A stretch of 64,000 bases of DNA, from positions 1,058 to 65,057 of the forward strand of contig NZ_BFAQ01000008.1 of NCBI RefSeq assembly GCF_002933855.1, in the 5' to 3' direction. The translations under genes were made by a program, and so were the position numbers. The notes under the pieces were generated by a model. The model saw only the letters and a program-made list of their open reading frames with translations, did not search any database and was not told where the DNA came from. Below, in pieces: positions 12,474 to 20,512 of this stretch. Every line of letters starts with the position of its first letter. Positions within the stretch are counted from its first letter, which is position 1. The DNA is from Vibrio penaeicida (lineage in GTDB: Bacteria; Pseudomonadota; Gammaproteobacteria; Enterobacterales; Vibrionaceae).

Positions 12474-12674
12474 GATACTTCAATCATAATCGCAGGACGC
12501 CTATGAAAAGCGTGCCTAGCGGTATATTGCTTAGTTTCTTTTTACCATTCAATCAATCCGATTAAACAAGAAGGGCAATCAATTCAGATTGACTACTCGG
12601 ATGATGGAAGTGTGGTCATTTTACATGCAGGAGACTATTGAGTCCTTACTCATCGGCTCAATTGTTTATGAATC

Positions 12675-13568
12675 TTACACTTTCTTACAGACGTAATTTT
12701 TATCATACTTATCTCTCATATGCAACGAGGTTTCTATGGCGTTCATTGCTACGGAAACACTAATGGGAACTGCGGATTTAAAGGGATGGAGTACGAAAAC
12801 TGGAGTCGGGGCCAAATGATAATTTTCTATCACTGGGACGAGTTCATCTTTAGCATCTATGAGAATGTCGGGAATCAAACCAATGCCCATTCCTTTCGAT
12901 ATCAGCGATTTTGTTTGATAAACAGTATTGGTGCGATGTGTAGGTGTAAACGCCATCTCCTTGGATACACCAGTTTGGTTGTGAGCCATTTGATGAACAA
13001 TTTTTTGCCCCTGCCAATGGTTGGCTATGTAAGGGGGCTTGTGCGATTGAGTTATCGTTTTCTTAGATCTGCATAAGATGTCAGTAAATTCCCCGATTCT
13101 TTTTTGTTTGTAATTACTGTCTTTAGAAAAGCCGACTCGAACTGCCAGATCAATATCATGTTCCATTAGGTCGAGTTGTTGATCACTGCAAATCAAATCT
13201 AATGAGACGTTCTTATAGCTGGTAAATACATCGACTAATGCAGGCACGACAACGCTTTCCATGAGTGCGTTGGGGGCTGTTAGGGTAAGTTTTCCACTAG
13301 GTTCTGTTTGCTGTTCTTGTACCTCTTCCCACGCCAAGTTAGCAATGGAATGCATTTCACGGCAGTGATCATAGAATTTTTGTCCTGCAACGGTGAGAAC
13401 TTGCTTTCGCGTCGTGCGTTTGAGGAGTGTTGTCTTAAGGTCGGATTCAAGTTGTTTCAAGTGCTGACTTAACACCGACTTGGATAAGTCCAAGCGGTTT
13501 GCTGCCTTGGTAATTGACCCTTCTTCGACGATGTTCATAAACAGCGTCATTTGACGAAATCTATCCAT
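12675..13568 (-). CDS. LysR-family transcriptional regulator
   Basis: This 297-residue protein has an N-terminal winged HTH (MDRFRQMTLFMNIVEEGSIT, then KAANRLDLSKSVLSQHLKQLE) typical of the CrgA/DsdC-like LysR branch. A periplasmic-binding-like effector domain follows, with LDLICSDQQLDLMEHDIDLAVRVG. It reads away from a SnoaL-like protein gene with a 107-base shared promoter region that carries a CTGT-N8-ACAG inverted repeat. Control of that neighbour is likely. The effector is unknown. Confidence 0.92.
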   Translation of the reverse strand: MDRFRQMTLFMNIVEEGSITKAANRLDLSKSVLSQHLKQLESDLKTTLLKRTTRKQVLTVAGQKFYDHCREMHSIANLAWEEVQEQQTEPSGKLTLTAPNALMESVVVPALVDVFTSYKNVSLDLICSDQQLDLMEHDIDLAVRVGFSKDSNYKQKRIGEFTDILCRSKKTITQSHKPPYIANHWQGQKIVHQMAHNQTGVSKEMAFTPTHRTNTVYQTKSLISKGMGIGLIPDILIDAKDELVPVIENYHLAPTPVFVLHPFKSAVPISVSVAMNAIETSLHMRDKYDKNYVCKKV

Positions 13569-13575
13569 AATTGTT

Positions 13576-13591
13576 CTGTCTGATTAAACAG
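13576..13591. promoter_or_regulatory. Inverted repeat in the LysR/SnoaL divergent promoter
   Basis: ctgt (13576-13579) and acag (13588-13591) flank 8 bases, within 10 bases of the LysR start. The position suits an autoregulatory LysR site. It also matches the minimal LexA core, but the flanks and interior fit LexA poorly. Confidence 0.35.
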
Positions 13592-13675
13592 TCATTTCTA
13601 ATTGATTTGTTTTTCTTTACTAATCATAACGGTAAATTTCTTGTTGTTCACCCATACAACATAGGAAATACGAAA

Positions 13676-14047
13676 ATGTCGCAAGAAACTCTTAACGCTT
13701 GTAAGGCTGGGATTGAGGCTTGGAAAAATGCGTTCAATCAAGGAGATGCAGAAGGTTGCGCATCTCAATACGCCGAGAACACAGAAATGGTGGCTAAGCC
13801 ATTTGGCACATTTAAAGGAAGAGAAGAGATAGAAACGTTTTGGGCAAATCTCATTGGCCAAGGTTTTACTGAGGTCGAATATTCCAATATAGATTGGCAA
13901 CCAGAAGGCGAAGGTGGTTACATTTTGAGTGCCCAATGGCAGATGAACAAAGCCTATGGTGTGGTTCATCGTGAGCATTGGCAGCTTCAAGCCGACGGAA
14001 AAGCAAGATTGGTTTACGATGAATTTGAAGTGCTCGGTGAACGCTAA
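13676..14047 (+). CDS. SnoaL/NTF2-like protein
   Basis: The 123-residue protein from the ATG at 13676 (AGGA upstream) begins MSQETLNACKAGIEAWKNAF. It has the NTF2-like layout: an N-terminal helix pair with NQGDAEGCASQYAENTEMVA, then FGTFKGREEIETFWANLIGQG, then beta strands. Such small cone-fold proteins are isomerases, hydrolases or detoxification proteins; the ligand is unknown. A longer upstream frame has no ribosome-binding site. It is divergent from a LysR gene that probably regulates it. Confidence 0.8.
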   Translation: MSQETLNACKAGIEAWKNAFNQGDAEGCASQYAENTEMVAKPFGTFKGREEIETFWANLIGQGFTEVEYSNIDWQPEGEGGYILSAQWQMNKAYGVVHREHWQLQADGKARLVYDEFEVLGER

Positions 14048-14091
14048 ATCTGAATGGTAAGCTCAGAGCTCATCGCATAGATCTTAAAGCT

Positions 14092-15828
14092 TTATTGCGT
14101 GAGTTCATCTGCAAAAATCTTGTCGCGCATTGTCCAGAATCGCCCAGATTTTCTTGCAATGACAAACTGAGGCAAGCGGAATCGGTGCTGGTGGTTGACC
14201 ACCTTTGTGGGTGAGCTCTCTTCGAATGGGCGATGGCGGTCCGCTAGATGAGGGCGAACAAACATTTTTTGAAATGTCTCTTTCTGTTTTTTAGTCGTCA
14301 GCGACCAAAACTGATGGACCTGAGCATTGTTATCACCGTAATAAGTGACTTTAAGCTGCGGTTTGCCTTTCTCGTTTTTATGAACAGAGAGCTGCATATC
14401 CGTGCATTCAAAAACTAACGCATCTTTCAGGTTCAACGCTTCTTTCAGCTTTTTGTCGGGGTCTACTAATGTGGCGTCGCACTCATGGCAGATACGAGCG
14501 GCGATGTCATTATCAGCGCCGCAGTCAGGGCAGTATTTCGCGCGAAAGCGGTAGTCGCAGTGCTCTCGCGTGCCATCTTCTTCTTCGAAGTAGCCTTGGC
14601 ATTTCCTGCCATAGTGTTCGATTAAGAAGCCGGCTGCGTCAAGTTTGCCCCAAAAGCTGTTGTTAAAGCCGCAAGATGGGCAAGGTATGGTTATGATTTC
14701 GCTATCAGAGTCTGGTTTTGGGTTACCTATTTCAGGTTGATAAAGGTCGTAACTATTTCCGGCGTAATCGAGCACCAAACATTCTGTTTTTCCGTTCGAA
14801 AGACGAAGCCCTCGCCCAACGATTTGCTGGTACAAACTCACAGATTCGGTAGGGCGTAAAATTGCAATTAAATCGACGTGAGGTGCATCAAAACCAGTGG
14901 TCAAAACTGATACATTAACAAGGAATTTGATCTCGCGATTTTTAAAAGATTGGATAATACGGTCACGTTCTTTAGTTTCTGTATCACCGATGACGAGAGA
15001 GCATTCATTTTCTGGCAAGATGGAAAGGATTTCTTGGGCATGTCTGACTGTTGCGGCAAAAATCATAACGCCGTGTCGGTCTAGAGCTTGAGCAATAATT
15101 TGTTGGACAATTTGAGGTGTCGCTCGTTTTGACTGCTCTATCACCAAGTCCATCTCGGACTCTTTATATCGTCCGGTGGAAGCGGGCTTGAGCTGAGAAA
15201 AGTCGTAACTCAATACTGGTGCATCGATAAGCTTTGCCGGTGTTAGAAAGCCTTCGTCGAGTAGGTAGCGAATCGGAAGTTCGAAAATACAGTCGCGGAA
15301 GAAACGAGGTTCTTCACTGCGGACCAACCCTCGAGTGTGGTACTGGTAAATCCAACCCATTCCTAAGCGGTAAGGTGTGGCGGTTAAACCAAGTACTTTA
15401 ATTCCAGGGTTAATGGATTGAACATGGCTGATGACTTTGCGATAGCTGCTGCTGGTATTGTCGGGAACACGATGACACTCGTCGATAACCAGTAACGAAA
15501 ATTGGTTTGCAAAGGCGTCAAGGTTTCGGACGACAGATTGGACAGAGGCAAACACAACTTGCTGATCCGTCTCTTTGCGCCCTAAACCTGCCGAGTAAAT
15601 GGAACCTTGCAAATCATACCCTTCGTACTTGGCATGATTTTGCTCAACAAGTTCTTTTACGTGAGCAAGGACTAACACTCTTCCTTTTGCTAGGCGAGCC
15701 AATTCAGCAATTACGAGGCTTTTGCCTGCACCGGTTGGGAGCACTATTACCGCAGGTGAGTTATTTTTACGAAAATAATGCACAACCGCTTTAACGGAAT
15801 CGGCTTGGTAGGGGCGAAGGGTGTACAT
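14092..15828 (-). CDS. radD: DNA repair helicase-like ATPase RadD (YejH)
   Basis: This 578-residue superfamily 2 protein is collinear with E. coli RadD (586). Motif I PTGAGKS is at 31-37, DECH at 116-119, then GLTATPYRLGMGWIYQ, and motif VI QQIVGRGLRLS. The C-terminal part has zinc-ligand cysteine pairs (CPSCGFNN, CPDCGADND, CHECDATL). RadD is a DNA-dependent ATPase that acts with SSB and RecA in recombination and crosslink repair. It is divergent from rsuA with 71 bases between them. It is convergent with the SnoaL gene and has no obvious operon partner. Confidence 0.95.
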   Translation of the reverse strand: MYTLRPYQADSVKAVVHYFRKNNSPAVIVLPTGAGKSLVIAELARLAKGRVLVLAHVKELVEQNHAKYEGYDLQGSIYSAGLGRKETDQQVVFASVQSVVRNLDAFANQFSLLVIDECHRVPDNTSSSYRKVISHVQSINPGIKVLGLTATPYRLGMGWIYQYHTRGLVRSEEPRFFRDCIFELPIRYLLDEGFLTPAKLIDAPVLSYDFSQLKPASTGRYKESEMDLVIEQSKRATPQIVQQIIAQALDRHGVMIFAATVRHAQEILSILPENECSLVIGDTETKERDRIIQSFKNREIKFLVNVSVLTTGFDAPHVDLIAILRPTESVSLYQQIVGRGLRLSNGKTECLVLDYAGNSYDLYQPEIGNPKPDSDSEIITIPCPSCGFNNSFWGKLDAAGFLIEHYGRKCQGYFEEEDGTREHCDYRFRAKYCPDCGADNDIAARICHECDATLVDPDKKLKEALNLKDALVFECTDMQLSVHKNEKGKPQLKVTYYGDNNAQVHQFWSLTTKKQKETFQKMFVRPHLADRHRPFEESSPTKVVNHQHRFRLPQFVIARKSGRFWTMRDKIFADELTQ

Positions 15829-15866
15829 ACAGTAATGAAAATCGTCATTTATTTTTATTTGCTGGG

Positions 15867-15872
15867 TATAAT
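15867..15872 (+). promoter_or_regulatory. Likely -10 element of rsuA
   Basis: A perfect TATAAT lies 27 bases before the rsuA start in the radD/rsuA divergent spacer. No strong -35 is seen at 17 bases. Confidence 0.45.
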
Positions 15873-15899
15873 ACCCGACTTAGTAGTTATGAGGTATCC

Positions 15900-16595
15900 A
15901 TGCGTTTAGACAAATTTCTCTGTGATGCTCTAGGAGCAACACGTAAAGAAGCCACAAAGATCATTAAAAGTGGCGATGTAACCGTCAATGACACCATGCA
16001 AAAAAGCGGTGCCTTCAAAGTAACCGAGGCATGCGACGTTGAATGGCAAGGGCGAACTATCACCATGCAAGGTCCGCGATACATTATGTTATTCAAGCCT
16101 GATGGTTTTGTATGTTCCCATGAAGATGGGTTCAACCACACCGCATTTGTTTTACTAGATGAAGTGAAAATGGAAAATTTGCACTTCGCGGGTAGGCTGG
16201 ATGTGGATACAACAGGGTTAGTTCTCATTACCGATGACGGTAAATGGTCGCACCGTATTACTTCACCAAAACATAAGTGCGAAAAAACCTATCGTGTGTG
16301 GCTTGCTGATCCTGTGCAACAAGAGTATGTTGACCGATTCACACAGGGAATTGAGCTCAGAAATGAAAAAGAGCCAACTTTGCCAGCTCAGCTCGAAATT
16401 ATTGATGAAAAAGAAGTACTGCTGACGATTCATGAAGGTAAGTACCATCAAGTTAAGCGAATGTTTGCGGCACTTGGCAATAAAGTAGAAGGGCTCCACC
16501 GAGAGCGCATCGGTGACATCTATTTGGATGAAGACCTAGAACCTGGTGAATACCGTTATCTAACCCAAGAAGAAATTGATTCTGTCTATTCTTGA
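15900..16595 (+). CDS. rsuA: 16S rRNA pseudouridine(516) synthase RsuA
   Basis: This 231-residue protein has an N-terminal S4 RNA-binding domain (MRLDKFLCDALGATRKEATK) and a catalytic domain with FAGRLDVDTTGLVLITDDG. The first aspartate (D101) of that motif is the expected nucleophile. KCEKTYRVWL and GKYHQVKRMFAALGN are the other family motifs. It isomerises U516 in 16S rRNA. GAGG lies 5 bases before the ATG. As in E. coli, bcr follows and radD is next to it, which supports the call. Confidence 0.95.
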   Translation: MRLDKFLCDALGATRKEATKIIKSGDVTVNDTMQKSGAFKVTEACDVEWQGRTITMQGPRYIMLFKPDGFVCSHEDGFNHTAFVLLDEVKMENLHFAGRLDVDTTGLVLITDDGKWSHRITSPKHKCEKTYRVWLADPVQQEYVDRFTQGIELRNEKEPTLPAQLEIIDEKEVLLTIHEGKYHQVKRMFAALGNKVEGLHRERIGDIYLDEDLEPGEYRYLTQEEIDSVYS

Positions 16596-16599
16596 TTAA

Positions 16600-16636
16600 G
16601 CCTAAGGGACGCAAAGCCAGTAACCTTTAGGCATTT
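16600..16636 (+). other. Hairpin after rsuA with a c-di-GMP-riboswitch-like core
   Basis: gcctaaggg (16600-16608) pairs with cctttaggc (16624-16632) with one G-U, followed by atttt, so it may be a weak terminator. The loop reads gggacgcaaagccag, which matches the 3' half hallmark of the GEMM-I (c-di-GMP-I) aptamer. The other half is not recognisable upstream. Confidence 0.35.
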
Positions 16637-16706
16637 TCGTGTCTATAGGTTGGAATTGATATATCTATTACTGACAGTTTTTTCTCATCTTTTCTCTAGG
16701 AGAGTT

Positions 16707-17897
16707 ATGTCTTCTCAAAAGACACCTCAACTCAGCTTATTGCTGTTCATTATTTTAGGAGCCATCGGGGCTCTTACACCGCTCGCGATCGATATGTATT
16801 TGCCTGCAATGCCTGCGATAGCAAAAGATCTAGGAGTAACCGCGGGTGAAGTGCAAATTACATTAACCGCGTATACGTTAGGGTTTGCATTTGGGCAGCT
16901 GCTGCATGGTCCATTGGCAGACAGTTATGGCAGGAGACCAGTGCTGCTTATAGGTGTCGTATTATTTGCGCTTGCCTCAATAGTGTCGGCCACCACAACG
17001 GGTATTGATGCATTAATGTCTGTGCGTGTCGCGCAAGGGTTTGCCGGAGCTGCGGCAGCGGTTGTTATACAGGCTGTGGTCAGGGATATGTTCGATAGAG
17101 AAGACTTTTCTCGAACGATGTCCTTTATTACATTAGTGGTTACGCTTGCTCCGCTGGTTGCACCAATGATCGGTGGTCACCTCGCCGTCTGGTTTGGTTG
17201 GCGTTCGATCTTTTGGACATTGGCCATCTTTTCTGCTGTCGTTATCGCTGCTGTTTTATGGAAAATCCCAGAGACACTGGCACCAGAGAACCGTCAGCCA
17301 TTAAATTTCAGAACAAGTTTGAGGAACTACGCTAAATTGTGTACCAATCCACTGGCGTTAGGTCTCATTCTTTCAAGTGCGTTTTCATTTTCTGGCATGT
17401 TTGTCTTTTTAACTGCTGGCTCTTTTGTTTATATCGATCTTTATCATGTCACTCCTGATCAATTTGGTTATCTATTTGGATTGAATATTATCTGCATGAT
17501 CCTGATGACGATTCTCAACGGTCGGATTGTAAAAAAAGTGGGCTCACACTGGATGCTAAGACTTGGGTTAACGCTTAAATTGATTGCAGGAGTTGGGCTT
17601 TTTCTCGGCTGGCTATTTGATTTAGGGTTATGGGGTATTGTTCCCTTTGTTATGCTGTTTGTCGGTACTATTGCGACAATCGGCAGTAACAGCATGGCGC
17701 TACTGCTTAGCGGTTACCCTAAGATGGCAGGTACAGCCTCTTCTTTAGCGGGCACGCTGAGGTTTGGGATCGGATCTCTTATGGGGGCTCTGGTTGCCTT
17801 TATGCCGTCGAATACACAAGTACCAATGATTATGATGATGACGCTCTGTGCGGTATTATCCGCACTATTTTACTGGACGTTAGGAAGAAAGGCGTAA
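16707..17897 (+). CDS. bcr: Bcr/CflA-family drug efflux transporter
   Basis: The 396-residue major facilitator has 12 predicted membrane segments. LTPLAIDMYLPAMPAIAKDL and GQLLHGPLADSYGRRPVLL (the loop 2-3 GxLaDrxGrrp motif) are hallmark Bcr/CflA sequences. It exports bicyclomycin, sulfonamides or other small molecules by proton antiport. I chose the ATG at 16707 because AGGAG precedes it; an upstream in-frame start lacks a site. It follows rsuA as in E. coli, and its stop overlaps the next start by one base. Confidence 0.92.
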   Translation: MSSQKTPQLSLLLFIILGAIGALTPLAIDMYLPAMPAIAKDLGVTAGEVQITLTAYTLGFAFGQLLHGPLADSYGRRPVLLIGVVLFALASIVSATTTGIDALMSVRVAQGFAGAAAAVVIQAVVRDMFDREDFSRTMSFITLVVTLAPLVAPMIGGHLAVWFGWRSIFWTLAIFSAVVIAAVLWKIPETLAPENRQPLNFRTSLRNYAKLCTNPLALGLILSSAFSFSGMFVFLTAGSFVYIDLYHVTPDQFGYLFGLNIICMILMTILNGRIVKKVGSHWMLRLGLTLKLIAGVGLFLGWLFDLGLWGIVPFVMLFVGTIATIGSNSMALLLSGYPKMAGTASSLAGTLRFGIGSLMGALVAFMPSNTQVPMIMMMTLCAVLSALFYWTLGRKA

Positions 17898-18556
17898 TGT
17901 CTAAATACCATATTGAGATTCAAAACCTTGTTAATACTGCTTTAGATGAAATGGCAGAAGAGCACAATAAAGGGCGTTTAGCTGATACACCGGTGAGCAA
18001 TACACACTTTATTCTTCGCTGGATTACACGTGCGATTAAAGGTCAGCGTTTTCATCGTGTTGTCAGTGGAGATTTAATTCGCTGGCAAAAATCAGGTCGA
18101 AGCAAAGGTACGCAACTCGATCTGCTTTTGTTGTTTCGTCAAATTTCTCAGTTATACGCTGAATTTACGCCAGTAGATAAAGACGCGACTCCTGTTTTAG
18201 ATAGCGAAATTGAAGGTTTTATCGATTTCATGGAAGCTAAGGGTTGGGCTGTGTGTACTGAATATGATGCCCGAGAGAAGATTCAAGTCTTTACAGAAGG
18301 TGACAGTTCATTTTTGCTCTGTTCACATCAATGCGATGATTGTTTTGAAGGCGCTGATTTAATCAAGCCAATGAGCTGGTATGTGCGTGGCAACCACGCG
18401 GAATTTATTCGCTTGGCGACGGAGCAAGGATTTTTGGTTCATAAAGTTACCGATTATAAATCGAAGGTGAAATACCATGGTGAGTATTTGGTGTACCCAA
18501 ATAACCAGGGGCCGCAGTTAGCCGAAATTCCACTTGGCTATGGTATGGATAAATAG
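17897..18556 (+). CDS. DUF2913-type protein of unknown function
   Basis: This is a 219-residue soluble protein (MSKYHIEIQNLVNTALDEMA...) with no signal peptide or membrane segment. The N-terminal half (HFILRWITRAIKGQRFHRVV, DLIRWQKSGRSKG) resembles the DUF2913 family found mainly in Vibrio. Cysteines cluster at CSHQCDDC (about 150). It is translationally coupled to bcr (TAATG overlap). No function can be given. Confidence 0.65.
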   Translation: MSKYHIEIQNLVNTALDEMAEEHNKGRLADTPVSNTHFILRWITRAIKGQRFHRVVSGDLIRWQKSGRSKGTQLDLLLLFRQISQLYAEFTPVDKDATPVLDSEIEGFIDFMEAKGWAVCTEYDAREKIQVFTEGDSSFLLCSHQCDDCFEGADLIKPMSWYVRGNHAEFIRLATEQGFLVHKVTDYKSKVKYHGEYLVYPNNQGPQLAEIPLGYGMDK

Positions 18557-18563
18557 ACCTAGA

Positions 18564-18760
18564 TAACCTGAACTCGGGATAACAGATTGCTTTCTAATGG
18601 CTCTTTTTACTTATTACTTCGTTGAACCCCCTCCCAATAACCCGTTATTGGTTCGTGGCTTCGCCTTGTCTTAAGCAAAAATGGCTCATTAGAATTCATA
18701 TGTTGGAAATCTACCTGTATTTGAATAGATTAGCTAACCCCTTATCCCGAGTTCAGGTTA
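18564..18760. repeat. Structured palindromic element, copy 1
   Basis: Perfect 19-bp terminal inverted repeats (18564-18582 and 18742-18760, taacctgaactcgggataa and complement) bound a 197-bp unit. Inside, ttctaatg (18592-18599) pairs with cattagaa (18687-18694), and ccaataac (18634-18641) pairs with gttattgg (18644-18651). The same three-stem layout recurs at 30626-30825. It holds no reading frame and lies between convergent genes. Confidence 0.85.
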
Positions 18761-18807
18761 GATAGAAAATAGATCCAGATAGGTATAGTAGGGAGCCAAG
18801 TGGCTTC

Positions 18808-20259
18808 CTATTTTTTTGCCTTATTCTCAAGCTTTGCTTGTTGAACAATGGCTTTGATCATTCCTTGAAAAACAAATAGGTGTGCAGGCATCATTGCAAA
18901 CCAATAGAGCAATCCTAAAAAGCCTTTAGGGTGCCACCAAGCGGTGACGTTCAACTCTCGGTAGTTTCCGTGGTCTTTTAGGGAGAATTCTAACCGCCCT
19001 AGTCCAGGACCTTTCATTCCAAACAACAAAGAAATAAAGGCGTTTTCTTCGTGTTTAATGACTTTCCAAGAATCGATATAGTCGCCTTCTTTTAATACAG
19101 AATCGCTGGGCTTTTGCCTTACTGGAAGCGATCCGCCAACTAACACATCCATCCACTCTCGAAGTCGCCACATCCATGTAGCAAAGAAGTATCCTTTGTC
19201 ATGGCTCCCAATTTCTTTAACCACTTTCCAGAGGCTTTGCGCATCCATTTCGGTTTGTATGCTAGCACCCGTCTTTTTTGGGTAGTAGCCAAAGCCTGGC
19301 TGCCATCTCTTAAGCGCTGAAGGATCGAAACCCCATACGTTGGATTTCAAATAAGCACCTTCACTTGAAATAGCGGATGCAACGGCTTTTTTGAACGGTA
19401 TTAAAGGTTGAGGGAATTTACGTTCTAGTGCTTGGCTGTCGGCTATAAAATCGTGTGTGAGCCCTGCTAATAATGCCTTCCCAATACTGGAAGGAACAGA
19501 AGTTACCATACCTAACCAATAGCTCGCCATCTTGGGTGTAAGTAATCGAGTAGATAAAATCGGGCGTTTTCTCGACGTTACATTGCAAAGGATCTGAAAC
19601 TGTTCTCGATAGCTTAAAATATCAGGGCCGCCTGCTTCGAATACTTGGTTTTCACTCGGAGTATCTTTTGCGAGTGCTAACAGGTAATGATTTAAATTAT
19701 CCAGTGCGATTGGGTTAGCTTTGGAGCCTACCCACTTCGGTGTAATTAAGATAGGGAGGTTATAGACGAAGTCTCGCATGATCTCGAACGCAGCGCTGCC
19801 CGCACCAATAATGACACCAGCACGAACTTCGGTAACAGGAACATGAGATTGCCTTAGTACGTTACCTGTTTCTCGCCTTGCTTGTAAGTGCTTAGAGTCG
19901 CCAGTCTGAGGTTGAAGTGAGCTCAGGTAAACAACGTGCTGGATTTGGCTTTTATCCAAGGCTTGGCGAAAATTTTCTGCCAGTGACAGCTCATAATCAA
20001 TGAAGTCATACCCATGTGCCATGCCATGTACGAGAAAGAACGCGAGTTCAAAGTGATTAACAAAATTTAACGTAGATTCACGATCGGCTAAATCAAGGTA
20101 TTGTATTGTTAAGTTTGGATGCTCTAGCACACGACGTTTTAAGTGTTCAAATTGGCGAGCGACCGCCGTTACGGCGTATCCCTCTTTTAATAGAAGAGGA
20201 ATCAACTGTGAGCCGACATAGCCGGATGCCCCAAGTACCAATACTCGTTTTAAAGCCAT
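18808..20259 (-). CDS. SDR/NAD(P)-binding protein with DUF2867-like C-terminal domain
   Basis: The 483-residue protein starts with a Rossmann motif (LVLGASGYVGSQL, residues 7-19). The NmrA/YbjT-like extended SDR domain runs to about 300, with HVVYLSSLQP and EVRAGVIIGAGS. The remaining ~170 residues (GYFFATWMWRLREWMDVLVG, WKVIKHEENAFISLLFGMKG, LNVTAWWHPKGFLG) resemble DUF2867, an SRPBCC-type ligand-binding fold. This fusion is known in proteobacteria, but no reaction is established. It is divergent from a MATE transporter gene; the 250-base spacer has no further feature that I trust. Confidence 0.82.
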   Translation of the reverse strand: MALKRVLVLGASGYVGSQLIPLLLKEGYAVTAVARQFEHLKRRVLEHPNLTIQYLDLADRESTLNFVNHFELAFFLVHGMAHGYDFIDYELSLAENFRQALDKSQIQHVVYLSSLQPQTGDSKHLQARRETGNVLRQSHVPVTEVRAGVIIGAGSAAFEIMRDFVYNLPILITPKWVGSKANPIALDNLNHYLLALAKDTPSENQVFEAGGPDILSYREQFQILCNVTSRKRPILSTRLLTPKMASYWLGMVTSVPSSIGKALLAGLTHDFIADSQALERKFPQPLIPFKKAVASAISSEGAYLKSNVWGFDPSALKRWQPGFGYYPKKTGASIQTEMDAQSLWKVVKEIGSHDKGYFFATWMWRLREWMDVLVGGSLPVRQKPSDSVLKEGDYIDSWKVIKHEENAFISLLFGMKGPGLGRLEFSLKDHGNYRELNVTAWWHPKGFLGLLYWFAMMPAHLFVFQGMIKAIVQQAKLENKAKK

Positions 20260-20512
20260 AAAACCTCTAATACCTATCCCGAAAGGTCAACAGCCCCTAT
20301 TCATTTAGAAACCCTAACATATTGAGTATATTTATTTTTATTATTCATATAGATTAGTATACCTAAGCATCATTAGGTCACTTAGGTACAAAAAATGGCT
20401 CGGGTATAGAGCTAAGGAAACGTGTTTCTATACTTTTTCTACCCAATTTTTTCTCCCAATACTTTTACTTCAAAAGTCTTACTCCAATATAAACCGATGG
20501 CAAGAGGGTCGT

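Noticed and set aside
12554..12640. Short plus-strand frame reading IQIDYSDDGSVVILHAGDY
   Set aside because: It looks protein-like but is short, with no start or ribosome-binding site. A nearby 20-codon signal-like frame is in a different phase. A frameshifted remnant is possible but not supportable.
13576..13591. CTGT-N8-ACAG as a second LexA box
   Set aside because: The core fits but the interior (ctgattaa) and flanks do not match the LexA consensus, and the position suits a LysR autoregulatory site better.
20260..20512. Possible third copy of the palindromic element (ctatcccga ... tcgggtatag)
   Set aside because: Only short end-like words match; the inner blocks shared by the copies at 18.6 and 30.6 kb are missing.
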